A DNA stretch of 64,000 nt from Drosophila persimilis (lineage: Eukaryota > Arthropoda > Insecta > Diptera > Drosophilidae): assembly GCF_003286085.1 (NCBI RefSeq), contig NW_020825706.1, positions 1,054,001 through 1,118,000 of the forward strand, written 5' to 3'. Made by a program: the position numbers and the translations under genes. Positions 50,046 to 60,831 of the stretch are shown piece after piece (positions within the stretch are counted from its first letter, which is position 1; the number at the start of each line of letters is the position of its first letter). Under the pieces are notes generated by a model. That model saw nothing but the letters and a program-made list of their open reading frames with translations. It did no database searches and was not told the DNA's origin.

Positions 50046-51715
50046 TCAGTTGCGTTTTCTCTTTTCCCCTTGGGGTTGTGTTTTCCCGCCTCCAAAGACC
50101 CCCCTTAGCAGTCGCCAAATAGCAAGCGGCAGAGCAACCAGCAGGAGGATCACTACTCCAAAGATAATCAGCAGGACATCCACATTGTGATACTGCCACC
50201 AGTTCAACCTCTGAGCGGCACTCTGCAGGTAGGCGGCTCCCTGATGGCGGGTCACATGCTCCACCCAGTAGACGGCGTTCTTCAGAGGAGTCTGCTGCTG
50301 ATCGCGATACCGGAAGGACATGCCGCGGATAACCTCCGTGTAAGAGGGCACACTGGTGATCCTCTCGATGGCTGCCTTGAGGTCTGCAGCCTTCAGTGAC
50401 TTGAAGTCCAACATAATACCATAGCCGGTCTGTTCGGCGTGGGCCATATTGAAGAACTGATCACTGAAGATCGGCAGACCGATGACGGGCTTTCCATGAT
50501 ATATGGACTCTGTGGTGCTCAACATACCGCCGTGGGTGACAAAGGCCAGGACCTTGGGATGGGCCAGTATATCCGTCTGCGGGAACCAGTCTGAGATGAA
50601 CAGATTATCCGGTTTATTTGGCAGATCTTCCAGCTCGAACTTCCACAGCACACGCTGCTTGAGGCCCCTGAAGGCCTTGAGTATTTCCTGCACTTTCTCC
50701 GGCGGCAAATCCTTGCTCTTGAGATTCGAGCCCATCGAAAAGTAGATGGCTCCATGTTCGCTTTCGTTGAGAAACTTCTCAATCTTCGCGGGCAGGGGAC
50801 TGAGCTTTCCATCGATGTGCATGCCCCCCACTTCAATCAGGTTGGGCGCATAGGGACGTGGAAAACTCAGCGATACATGCTGATTGATGAGCACCAGCGA
50901 GGCATTACGGCGCATCTCATAAAAGCAGCGTTTGTTCTCGGGGAAGAACTCCTTATAGAGCGCCTCCTGACCGGGCAGATAGTAGTAGTCCAGCAGGAGA
51001 CGTTCATAGGCCAGAAAAGCCACATTGACCAGGCGCTCATACAGCGACATGTGATCGTTGAAGGGCAACATTATGTGGGGCACAAACGAAGCGGGAGCTG
51101 GGGAGCCCACCTAAAGGAGGAAACAGAAAGTTAGCTAAGAACATAGAGAACAATTTTCCACCCACCATATCCGTGATGAAGGTCAGTCCTCCCCCCGTGC
51201 TCAGGCCAATGAGTGGGGCCTGGAAATGTTCAGCCAAACCATAGTGGGCATCGTTGTAGAAGGTCTCGCAGATGACGGCATCGAAAGTTCGATTGCTTTT
51301 CAACAGATCCTGAAAATTGGGGTCCACAAAGAGTGCTCGTGTGAGGCGAAAACCCATATGATAATGATCTATTAGCTTTTGGGTGAGAGGTTTCTGTATG
51401 GACTGCCACAGGGCGGCCAGGTCTCCTAGAAATGAAAACATCAGCAACTGGTCACCATTTATACCATTTATACATACCCCTCATAGCCCCTATCACATTT
51501 GGCACATAGATGTCATGATAACCAGGCATGGGTTTCTTCAGAGGAAACACAGAAACCACTGTGATTTCATGACCCGCCTGCACCAGGCCCTTGGCCAAGG
51601 CATGCCCCACATTGAAGTGCGATCGTCCTGGAGAATTCAAGACCATCAGGAACTTGTAGCCATCACAAAAACACAAGCTGAAGATCAGCGCCACAAACAG
51701 CGAAAGAATACGCAT
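50046..51715 (-). CDS. UDP-glycosyltransferase (UGT2), three exons
   Basis: ER-membrane UGT, predicted sugar transfer from UDP-sugar to lipophilic acceptors. Exon 1 51478-51715, intron 52 nt (51426-51477, GTATGT...TCTAG), exon 2 51166-51425, intron 55 nt (51111-51165, GTGGGT...TTTAG), exon 3 50046-51110; 520 aa. Intron phases and the 260-nt exon 2 match UGT4 and UGT5 exactly, which supports the model. Start at 51715 gives a clean signal peptide (MRILSLFVALIFSLCFCDG). Catalytic His33 is present (GRSHF). The signature region carries WFPQTDIL, THGG, STTES and SDQ. A hydrophobic anchor precedes a basic tail ending KRKRN (KxKxx form). It is divergently oriented to UGT3, with 1.5 kb between the start codons. 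Confidence 0.94.
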
Positions 51716-51782
51716 TCTGATGAAACTCAAGAACCGCGAGGGAGAGACCTCGACCGACCGCACGGAGCACGTTGCTGCCACA

Positions 51783-51820
51783 GACTGAACGAATTCTTAT
51801 AGATATGCTGCATATATCTA
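51783..51820 (-). promoter_or_regulatory. Core promoter of UGT2
   Basis: TCAGTC (51783-51788, minus strand) has a TATATG word (51811-51816) 30 nt upstream of its A. A second TATA-like word, TATAAG (51796-51801), is closer and would imply a start nearer the ATG at 51715. Confidence 0.5.
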
Positions 51821-53205
51821 CACTCAATTATTGTGAAATTCCTGTACTCCGCATGAGACTGGACACCAGCCAAATGGTAAGCAAAAATACATACTCATTT
51901 GATTGCAAAAGGCTTACTTTAAGTCGATTTTTGCATGCCCTACACTCATGAGAGAGGGCTTTGGAATATATATACACCTACACTGAGAGAAAAGTGGCAT
52001 AGGATCAAGAAACATTTGAGTTATTTGAATTAAATATTCGTGTTTTAAATAGAATTCACTTTGATTTAAATATAAATTTTATTAAAAAGTATTTTTTTTT
52101 TTAATATTATAAATAAATAAAATATATTCCATTTGTGGGAAAAATATTATAATCTAAATAAAAAAATTTTTAAAAAATATACAACTGTTTTTCTTCAAAA
52201 GTTTTTTTTTAATATTTTCAATTAGTAAAATATATTGTTTTTGTAGGAAAAAAATTTAATCTAAATAAGAAAATATGTAATTTAAAAATAAAATATATTC
52301 CGTTTTAAAAAGTCTTTCTTAAATATTTAACATAAATAAAATATATTCATTTTGTAGGAAAAATATTTTATCTAAATAAGAAAATATTTAATTTAAAAAA
52401 ACATTTTTTTTTTATTTGAAAATATATAGTTTTTAAATAGGAAAATTTTAAATTTAAATGTAAAATATATATTTTGTTATGTGAAAATATATAGTTTTTA
52501 AATTAAATACATTTATTTTTTTTCTACAATTTCAAACTTTAATTATTCAAATTTCAGTCTTGTTTTCCCTCTGTGTAATAAAATATTTCTTCCAAATTAT
52601 CTTATCTATTGGATTTGCTAATATTTTGAAATGTACAACTAAATGCTGGTGTCTGAGGCATCACGTAGTGTAGGGAACTCAAGAGATTAATAAAAAGTGA
52701 TGATCAATCAAGTATATGAAGAGAGCCCCTAACCAAACTTGTTTAAGCAATAAGAGAACTTCAAATTTCAGAGAAAACGAGAGCTTTAAGCTGAAGAGAA
52801 AAAGAGAGCTTTTAGCAGAAGAGAAAAAGATAGCTTTGAATTGAAGAGAAAAAGAGAAAAGTTTAGAGTTTTTAAGAGGGAAATATCTATGCTACAAATG
52901 GAAAACATATGGACGGTTTGATTAAGGGCTTGTAAATTATATTTTGGATATATATTTGTATATATGTATGTATATGTATATTTCTCCGGCGAATTTTTGG
53001 GATTCTTTTTGGGGAAAAAAATGTATATTACTCTGTCAAATTTTCAATATTAATGATCTATACAAAAATATATGAATGCAAACGAAAATGAAACAGCACA
53101 AAGATTCACTAGATCTAACGATGCTTAAGATACCGCAATCTAAAGATAAACTACAGATAAATCCAGGTCTCCCTCTCTCTAAAGAACGAAGTCCCTTATC
53201 AAATG
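51821..53205. other. Divergent intergenic region UGT2/UGT3
   Basis: About 1.4 kb without a gene. At about 52110-52450 is a degenerate AT-rich tandem repeat of about 110 bp (AAAATATATTC...TTTTGTAGGAAAAAT near 52119, 52229 and 52337). At about 52770-52870 is a purine-rich array of about 28-bp units (GAAGAGAAAAAGAGAGCTTT). Confidence 0.7.
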
Positions 53206-53242
53206 TATATCTAGCAGCGGAAAAGCTTAAAACTCTTCAGTC
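53206..53242 (+). promoter_or_regulatory. Core promoter of UGT3
   Basis: TATATC at 53206 and TCAGTC at 53237-53242; the initiator A (53239) is 33 nt downstream of the TATA-like word. The predicted 5' UTR is about 24 nt. Confidence 0.5.
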
Positions 53243-53262
53243 TTATCCAAATCTGTGGCAAA

Positions 53263-54958
53263 ATGCGTTTGGTTTCTTTACTTCTCCTGTTGATCTGCCA
53301 GGTCTACGGCTACTCCTACCTGATGGTGCTCCATACGGGCTCCAAATCCCACCATACGGTGGGTGTTGCTTTGGCCCGGGGTCTGATTGCGGTTGGCCAT
53401 GAGGTTACACTGATTTCGCCATTCCCCCAGACGAAACCACTCCAAAATCTGATCGATGTGAACACGCCGAATATAATCAGCGTAATGGCCAGTGAGTATT
53501 ACGTTTGAAACCGTTTTTCCCGGGCTATGTGTCACGTAGAGGCTTATCAGGGTGGGAATTTGATAACAGGCGACAATTATCGCAGAAACGTGCACAGATA
53601 GACCCATTACAATGCACAATAAACCCCCCTCTCTGACCTTTCCCGCAGATCACAAGGCTCGAATACTAGAGAATGCCAAATTGCCTGTGCTCCATCGGTA
53701 TCCTCGTATCCATGGCATGGGTCTGGACCTAACCGAAGCCCTACTTGCGGCGCCCGCAGTGCAGCAGCTGCTGAAGGAGCAGCGCACCTTCGATGGGGTT
53801 ATCGTTGAGGCCTTCATGAACGACGCCCATTATGGCTTTGCCGAGCACTTTGGGGCACCGCTAATAGTCCTGAGCACCCTGGGAGCCACCGGCTGGACAT
53901 CGGACCTGGTGGGCACGCCCTCGCCGCCCTCCTATGTACCACATAATCTGCTGCAATTCAGTGACCGCATGGACTTCACGCAGAGAGCCCAGAACCTGGG
54001 CTTCCAGGTCTTTGAATATTTCTACCAGCGTTGGTTCAATCTGCCACGACAGGAGGCCCTCTACAGGAAGTATTTTGCGAACAATACACAGGATTTTTAT
54101 GAGATGCGAAGGAGTACATCGTTGGTTCTGTTGAACAATCATGTGTCCATGAGTGCACCGCGTCCTTATGCCCCGAACATGATTGAAGTGGGAGGCATGC
54201 ACATCAATCGGCAGGCCAGGCAGCCCCTGCCCAAGGACATTGAGGAGTTCATCGAGGGAGCCAGGCACGGAGTGATCTTTTTTTCGTTGGGTTCCAATCT
54301 CAACAGCCAAGATCTGCCCCTGGAGAAGCGGCGAGCGATTGTGGAGACCCTGCGTGGCCTCAAGCAGCGCATCCTTTGGAAATTCGAGGATGAAAACTTT
54401 CCCGACAAGCCCGAGAATGTGTTCATCTCAAGCTGGTTCCCCCAGGATGATATCCTGGCCCACGACAAGGTGATTGCCTTCATCACCCACGGCGGACTGC
54501 TCAGCACCACGGAATCCATCTACCACGGCAAACCGGTGGTGGGAATACCCTTCTTTGGCGATCAGTTCATGAACATGGCCAATGCCGAGATAGCTGGCTT
54601 TGGTATCACCGTCAAGTACCACCAACTCGAGGCTCCGCTCCTCCGATCAGCCGTCGAACGGATCACCAGTGACGCCAGCTACGCGGAAAAGGCTCGCGAA
54701 ATGTCCAACCGCTTTCGAGATCAGTTGGCGGCCCCCCTGGACCGGGCCGTCTATTGGGTGGAGCATGTTACCCGTCAGAAGGGCGCCAGGTACTTGAGAA
54801 GTGCCTGCCAGGATCTGAGCCTCGTGGAATATCACAATATAGATGTTTTGGCCACATTCTTTGGGGGTTTGAGCTTGGTTATCGTATTGTTATGGGTTCT
54901 GGTACGATTTGTGTTGGTTAAACTTAGGGGGAGCTCGAAGAAAGAGAAAGCTAACTAG
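53263..54958 (+). CDS. UDP-glycosyltransferase (UGT3), two exons
   Basis: ER-membrane UGT. Exon 1 53263-53491, intron 157 nt (53492-53648, GTGAGT...CCGCAG), exon 2 53649-54958; 512 aa. Start at the ATG at 53263, giving the signal peptide MRLVSLLLLLICQVYG. The first intron is at the same place and phase as in UGT2/4/5, but the second intron of those genes is absent: the frame runs straight through TSDLVGTPSPPS. Catalytic His30 is in SKSHH. WFPQDDIL, THGG, STTES and GDQ are in place. A C-terminal hydrophobic anchor is followed by a short basic tail ending KEKAN (KxKxx form). It heads a run of four co-oriented UGTs. Confidence 0.95.
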
Positions 54959-55221
54959 TCGGTAGGTTTTAGGTAGGATTTAGGCACTCTCTTGGGCTGA
55001 TAACCATTTGGTTTCAGACAGAGATCTAGGGTACGGCTCAATCTAGAAAAGAAGATCGGAAGACGAAGGATAGAGATAGATTGGAACCTAAAATAGTTGG
55101 CCTTTGTATACACCGTAGGTGTACGTCAGTGCTACAAATAGAGACATATTTTATAAGTAATTTGGTTCCTTAACCATAATATTCCTCTAAGAAACATTTG
55201 GAATACTTAGAAACCTTCTTA

Positions 55222-55227
55222 AATAAA
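55222..55227 (+). terminator. Candidate poly(A) signal of UGT3
   Basis: AATAAA about 265 nt after the UGT3 stop codon, the first perfect match downstream. Confidence 0.45.
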
Positions 55228-55635
55228 ATATTTATATGAAAGTCCCCAAATTCTTTACTCAGCGATTCTCAGCGAAGGTCAAGGTCAAGGCTCTATTACT
55301 AATGAAATTTTATTGACAATTTCATTACGCAGCAAAAATCTGAAGAAATACTGATTGAAACCTCTCGAAAAATAATGATTCTCTCTCAAAATATAGCTAA
55401 TAATGGAAGAGACTGACTGGAGGAAGGCAACCAAGGCACTGGCCATAAATATAAGAATACATAAGAGCGTGAATTGCATACAAATATTATGTCAATACCC
55501 AAAGAAATCGAATGACTGGGTGAGCGCCTACAAAAGAGAGGAAACTATGGAGAGTCTGAGAACTGCAAAGAGAGAGCCGAAACACCGCCTTATCATCGAA
55601 GCATGATCCACTAGTCGACCCAACTTGCAGCTGCT
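55228..55635. other. Spacer between UGT3 and UGT4
   Basis: About 400 bp with no supportable gene. A 67-codon ATG frame at 55403-55606 has no recognisable features and was not called. Confidence 0.6.
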
Positions 55636-55672
55636 TATAATTACCCCACAGCCGGCGAGAATTTTCTCAGTT
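55636..55672 (+). promoter_or_regulatory. Core promoter of UGT4
   Basis: TATAA (55636-55640) lies 33 nt upstream of the A of TCAGTT (55667-55672). Between them GCCGGCGAGAATTTT is shared, with one change across 23 nt, with the UGT5 and UGT6 promoters. Confidence 0.65.
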
Positions 55673-55777
55673 TGTTTCGATTCGCCAAAGCCTTAGCAGT
55701 GATTTCTATGGACTAAAGAATTAATACATAAAAATACAATAATTAAAGCGAATTAATTGCGTGTTTTTCTATCAGTC

Positions 55778-57531
55778 ATGAAGCCACTTAGCCGCAAAAC
55801 AAGTTTCGCCGCTCTGCTGCTGCTCTGTCTTCTGAGCTGCGTCACGGCCTACAATTATCTGGTGGTGCTCCACACGGCAGCCCGATCCCACTACCACGTG
55901 GGATCGGCCCTGGCCAAAGGTCTGGCCGCAGCAGGCCATCAAGTGACCATTGTCTCGCCCTTTGAGCTGAAGAAACCCATCAAGAATATCAGGGATGTGC
56001 CTGTGCCCAGTATTTTGAATGCCATGAAAGGTACGTCGAACAGTCTTACAAAACGCAGTGCACTTCGTTCACATTATCTTTCAGTTGGCTTAAATATAAT
56101 CTAATCAATATGATTCTATTTCTCGCCTATTGGCAGGCCATATTGGTAAGCTTTTGGAGAAATCGCAAGAGCCGATCGTCACACGTATCATTGATTTCCA
56201 TCATATGGGCCTGGCCATAACCGAATCCATGCTGAGAGATCCTATCGTGGTGGAGCTGATGCAATCGAATCAGACCTACGACGCTGTCATCTCTGAGGTC
56301 TTCCTCAACGAGGCACACTTTGGACTGGCGGAGCACTTCAATGCCCCGCTGATAGGATTGGGCACCTTCGGGGCCATCAGCTGGAACACAGATCTGGTAA
56401 GAGTTTACCAAGAAATCCACCACTGAGACCTTCATTACGATTTGTGTTCTCCCTTAGGTTGGAACCCCCTCACCGCCTTCTTATGTGCCGCATGCTATGC
56501 TCAAGTTATCCGATCGAATGACGCTGTTTCAGCGCATTAAAAACCTGGCCTTTGTCTCGTACGAGTATCTCTTTATAAACTACTACTACCTGCCCCTTCA
56601 GGAAGCCATCTACCGAAAGTACTTCCCCAACAACAAGCAGGACCTGTACGAGACGCGGAAGAACACAGCTCTGGTGCTTCTTAACCAGCACGTTTCTCTC
56701 AGCTTCCCCCGACCCTACTCGCCCAACATGATCGAAGTGGGAGGCATGCACATCAACCGCAAGCGCCAGCCCCTGCCCAAGGACATTGGGGAGTTCATCG
56801 AGGGAGCCAAGCATGGAGTGATCTACTTCTCGATGGGCTCCAACCTGAAGAGTAAGACCCTGCCTCTGGAGAAGCGTCAGGCCCTGTTGGACACCTTTTC
56901 CCAACTGAAACAGCGGGTCCTGTGGAAGTTCGAGGATACCGAGCTGCCCGGCAAGCCCAAGAATGTCTTCATCTCGGACTGGTTCCCGCAGGACGACATT
57001 CTGGCCCACGAAAATGTGATTGCCTTCATCACCCACGGTGGCCTGCTGAGCACCACGGAGTCGATCTACCATCGCAAGCCCTTCGTCGGCATCCCCATCT
57101 TCGGGGATCAGTTCCTCAATATGGCCCGTGCCGAGCAGAATGGCTATGGTGTCACAGTGAACTACGTAGAGCTGACAGCTCCCAAATTGCTGGCAGCCAT
57201 TGAGCGGCTCATTGGAGATCCAGAGGCCACCAAGAAGGTTCAGGACATGTCCGATCGCTATCGCGATCAGCCGGAGACACCGCTAGAGCGGGCAGTGTTC
57301 TGGGTGGAGCACGTGACCCGACACAAGGGCGCCAAGTACTTGAGAAGCGCCTCCCAGGACTTGGGTTTCATTCAGTATCATAATCTGGACGCCATCCTGA
57401 TCCTATACGGAGGCATTATATTTGTTCTGTACTGTCTGTTTTTGCTGATTCGTCGCGTGTGGCGTCTGCTGCAGGAGTTATTTATTGAAAGAGCAAATGA
57501 CAAGGCAAAGCCCAAGGCGAAACTTAATTAG
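55778..57531 (+). CDS. UDP-glycosyltransferase (UGT4), three exons
   Basis: ER-membrane UGT. Exon 1 55778-56030, intron 106 nt (56031-56136), exon 2 56137-56396, intron 61 nt (56397-56457), exon 3 56458-57531; 528 aa. The ATG at 55778 gives the signal peptide MKPLSRKTSFAALLLLCLL...VTA; the frame continues upstream only to a TTG. Catalytic His38 is in ARSHY. WFPQDDIL, THGG, STTES and GDQ are present, followed by a membrane anchor and the tail KPKAKLN (KxKxx form). Identity with UGT5 is a mosaic: exon 1, the 3' half of exon 2 and most of exon 3 are nearly identical, while the 5' half of exon 2, both introns and the start of exon 3 differ. From 56947 on no difference from UGT5 was found. Confidence 0.95.
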
Positions 57532-57568
57532 AGTTAATTTTTGAATTTTGATTAAATCTATGTTAAGA

Positions 57569-57574
57569 AATAAA
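57569..57574 (+). terminator. Poly(A) signal of UGT4
   Basis: AATAAA 38 nt past the stop. An identical copy follows UGT5 at 60826-60831. Confidence 0.65.
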
Positions 57575-58774
57575 TGTGTACATGTCCAGGATACCTTTAA
57601 ATGTTTATGACACATGATTATACCCGATATTTAAAGAGTTCTGTTGTGGATCCACTCACAAGGAAACGTCGACCCCATAAAGTATATATTTCTTCTTGAT
57701 CAGCAGTCTTAGCCGATGCGAGTCGATGATCTCCTAAATAACAGTTGCAGAAACCAAATGTTGTATCCAGACTCCTGTGATATCACACGCAGAATCATGG
57801 AGAGTGATCATATCTACCATTCTGCCGAACATGGATCAGATCGGATCATTATTATAGCCAGAAGAAACAAATCGAGTTGCTGTAGCTCCCTCTCTTACCT
57901 CTCCCACGCTGTTACCCGTGAGCGGAGGTCAGAAAGATGCCAACTCTCATGACAAAAGTGAGCAAAATTTACCAAATTGAGAGAGATTGCGAAAACAAAA
58001 GACAGAGAGAGAGAGAGCATGCGGTAGTCTCTGCCTCCAATACCAGTCCCGACGCAAATAAAACATTAAATAACAAATACTGATTGTGTATCGGGTATAA
58101 TATCGGGTGTATATATCGGCGATGCTAAAATAAAATAATCCAAAGACTATATATGTAAATGAAAATATGTACAAAAAAGTCCTTTGATTTTCACAAGCAG
58201 ATGCCTTTCTAAGGTTAAAATTATTATAGGACAAGGAATACACCGAAAATTAGGAGATCCCTATTACTTAATTATGAGATAACCCATAACCTTTATAAAT
58301 TCAATGCCCCAAGCGAATTCAGCTGTTATATTTGAGTTCTCATATCATTTTCTCCTTCTTTTTTCATTTAAATTGTGTACTTCAGCCAGGTAGAAGAAAT
58401 CTTATCTGATCGACAAAAAACATTCTTCTATGTCTCCACAAAGCCGGTAAGGTAATCAAAACAAAACACGAAACCAACGAAAACCCATTGAGGAAAGAAA
58501 GAGAGAACAAAACCAAACAGAGAACAGTTTAAGAGCGAAGTACTAGACGAACGCGATAGACGAGAATAGAGCGAGTGAGTGTGGGAACAAGAGAGGCAAG
58601 AGAGTGGCCTACAATCAGGCACGCAATCGTATCGACAGACGCAACGCGTCTCCGTATATACAACTCGGATTGATTTTGGGCTGAGTAACGATGATGTGGG
58701 AACACACCATGGTAGGGTGATACACCAGCCATTGAGCCCGAGGCACTCAAAAGCCAGACAGACGGCGGCCTGCC
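57575..58774. other. Spacer between UGT4 and UGT5 (first copy)
   Basis: 1.2 kb with no supportable gene. It is repeated in every stretch compared at 60832-62031. It includes a short (GA)n tract near 58003-58016. Short frames inside are duplicated simply because the DNA is. Confidence 0.75.
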
Positions 58775-58811
58775 TATAATAACACCACTGCCGGCGAGAA
58801 TTTCCTCAGTT
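58775..58811 (+). promoter_or_regulatory. Core promoter of UGT5
   Basis: TATAAT (58775-58780) lies 33 nt upstream of the A of TCAGTT (58806-58811), with the shared GCCGGCGAGAATTTC between them. The predicted 5' UTR is about 150 nt. Confidence 0.65.
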
Positions 58812-58959
58812 TATTTCGGGGCGCCAACGCGGGAATATCGATAGAACATCAGCTGGAACTACAACAAGCCACATACAAACATTCTATTTCACAACTGGCA
58901 GCGATTAGGCCCCCAGTTATTCGTGTATAATTCCAACATTCGGAACACCCTGAACAGCC

Positions 58960-60788
58960 ATGAAGTCATTGAGTTATAAAACAAGTTTCGCGGCTCTGCT
59001 GTTGCACTGTCTTCTGAGCTGCGTCTCGGCCTACAATTATCTGGTGGTACTCCACACGGCAGCCCGCTCCCACTACCACGTGGGATCGGCCCTGGCCAAA
59101 GGTCTGGCCGCAGCAGGCCATCAGGTGACCATTGTCTCGCCCTTTGAACTGAAGAAACCCATCAAGAACATCAGGGATGTGCCTGTGCCCAGTATTCTGG
59201 CCGCCATGCAGGGTGAGTTTTTTGGGTTTGCTAGAAGACAAATCATGGATCATAGCAGTGGTATTACTTCTCAATTTTGTAACACCCAAGTAGAGGGTAC
59301 TTTGTACTCGCCATATCATAGAAATGCATTCTGGGCCTCTGGCCTATCGTATTACACAATCTTATCAGCACTTGGCTTTTCTTACACCATTTCCAGGCAA
59401 CATAGCCAACCTATTGACCAGCTCTAAGCAACCGATTATTAAGCAAATTATCAACTTCCATCACATGGGCCTGAACATAACCGAGTTTTTGCTAAGCGAT
59501 CCTGTTGTGGTCGAACTGATCAACTCGAATCAGACCTACGACGCTGTCATCTCTGAGGTCTTCCTCAACGAGGCCCACTTTGGACTGGCGGAGCACTTCA
59601 ATGCCCCGCTGATAGGATTGGGCACCTTCGGGGCCATCAGCTGGAACACAGATCTGGTAAGACATGCAGTTCAAGGCAAAGAAGTCTCTTCTTATCCCAC
59701 TGTTCATTTTGTAGGTTGGAACCCCCTCACCGCCTTCGTATGTGCCCCATGCACTGCTCAAGTTCTCCGATCACATGTCGCTGGTCGAGCGCGTGGCCAA
59801 TCTGGCCTTCGTGTCGTACGAGTATCTTTTCCTGAACTTCTACTACCTGCCGCATCAGGAAGCCATCTACAAGAAGCACTTCCCCAACAACAAGCAGGAC
59901 TTTTACGAGATGCGAAAGAACACGGCTTTGGTACTCTTGAATCAGCACGTTTCTCTCAGCTTCCCCCGTCCCTACTCGCCCAACATGATCGAGGTGGGAG
60001 GCATGCACATCAACCGCAAACGCCAGCCCCTGCCCAAGGACATTGAGGAGTTCATCGAGGGAGCCAAGCACGGAGTGATCTACTTCTCGATGGGCTCCAA
60101 CCTGAAGAGCAAAGATCTGCCCCTGGAGAAGCGTCAGGCCCTGTTGGACACCTTTTCCCAACTGAAGCAGCGGGTTCTGTGGAAGTTCGAGGACACGGAG
60201 CTTCCCGGCAAGCCCAAGAATGTCTTCATCTCGGACTGGTTCCCGCAGGACGACATTCTGGCCCACGAAAATGTGATTGCCTTCATCACCCACGGTGGCC
60301 TGCTGAGCACCACGGAGTCGATCTACCATCGCAAGCCCTTCGTCGGCATCCCCATCTTCGGGGATCAGTTCCTCAATATGGCCCGTGCCGAGCAGAATGG
60401 CTATGGTGTCACAGTGAACTACGTAGAGCTGACAGCTCCCAAATTGCTGGCAGCCATTGAGCGGCTCATTGGAGATCCAGAGGCCACCAAGAAGGTTCAG
60501 GACATGTCCGATCGCTATCGCGATCAGCCGGAGACACCGCTAGAGCGGGCAGTGTTCTGGGTGGAGCACGTGACCCGACACAAGGGCGCCAAGTACTTGA
60601 GAAGCGCCTCCCAGGACTTGGGTTTCATTCAGTATCATAATCTGGACGCCATCCTGATCCTATACGGAGGCATTATATTTGTTCTGTACTGTCTGTTTTT
60701 GCTGATTCGTCGCGTGTGGCGTCTGCTGCAGGAGTTATTTATTGAAAGAGCAAATGACAAGGCAAAGCCCAAGGCGAAACTTAATTAG
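58960..60788 (+). CDS. UDP-glycosyltransferase (UGT5), UGT6/UGT4 chimera
   Basis: ER-membrane UGT. Exon 1 58960-59212, intron 184 nt (59213-59396), exon 2 59397-59656, intron 58 nt (59657-59714), exon 3 59715-60788; 528 aa. Signal peptide MKSLSYKTSFAALLLHCLL...VSA, catalytic His38 in ARSHY, intact UGT signature, membrane anchor and KPKAKLN tail. The sequence equals UGT6 from the promoter to about residue 334 and equals UGT4 from residue 359 to the end and beyond. The switch lies in 60204-60277, inside the UDP-sugar-binding domain and overlapping WFPQDDIL. The frame is intact, so the fusion should be functional, with UGT6-type acceptor half and regulation and a UGT4-type C-terminal part. Confidence 0.95.
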
Positions 60789-60825
60789 AGTTAATTTTTG
60801 AATTTTGATTAAATCTATGTTAAGA

Positions 60826-60831
60826 AATAAA
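60826..60831 (+). terminator. Poly(A) signal of UGT5
   Basis: AATAAA 38 nt past the stop, identical in context to the one after UGT4. Confidence 0.65.

Noticed and set aside
55403..55606. 67-codon ATG frame between UGT3 and UGT4
   Set aside because: No signal peptide, domain, repeat or conserved context; length is within chance.
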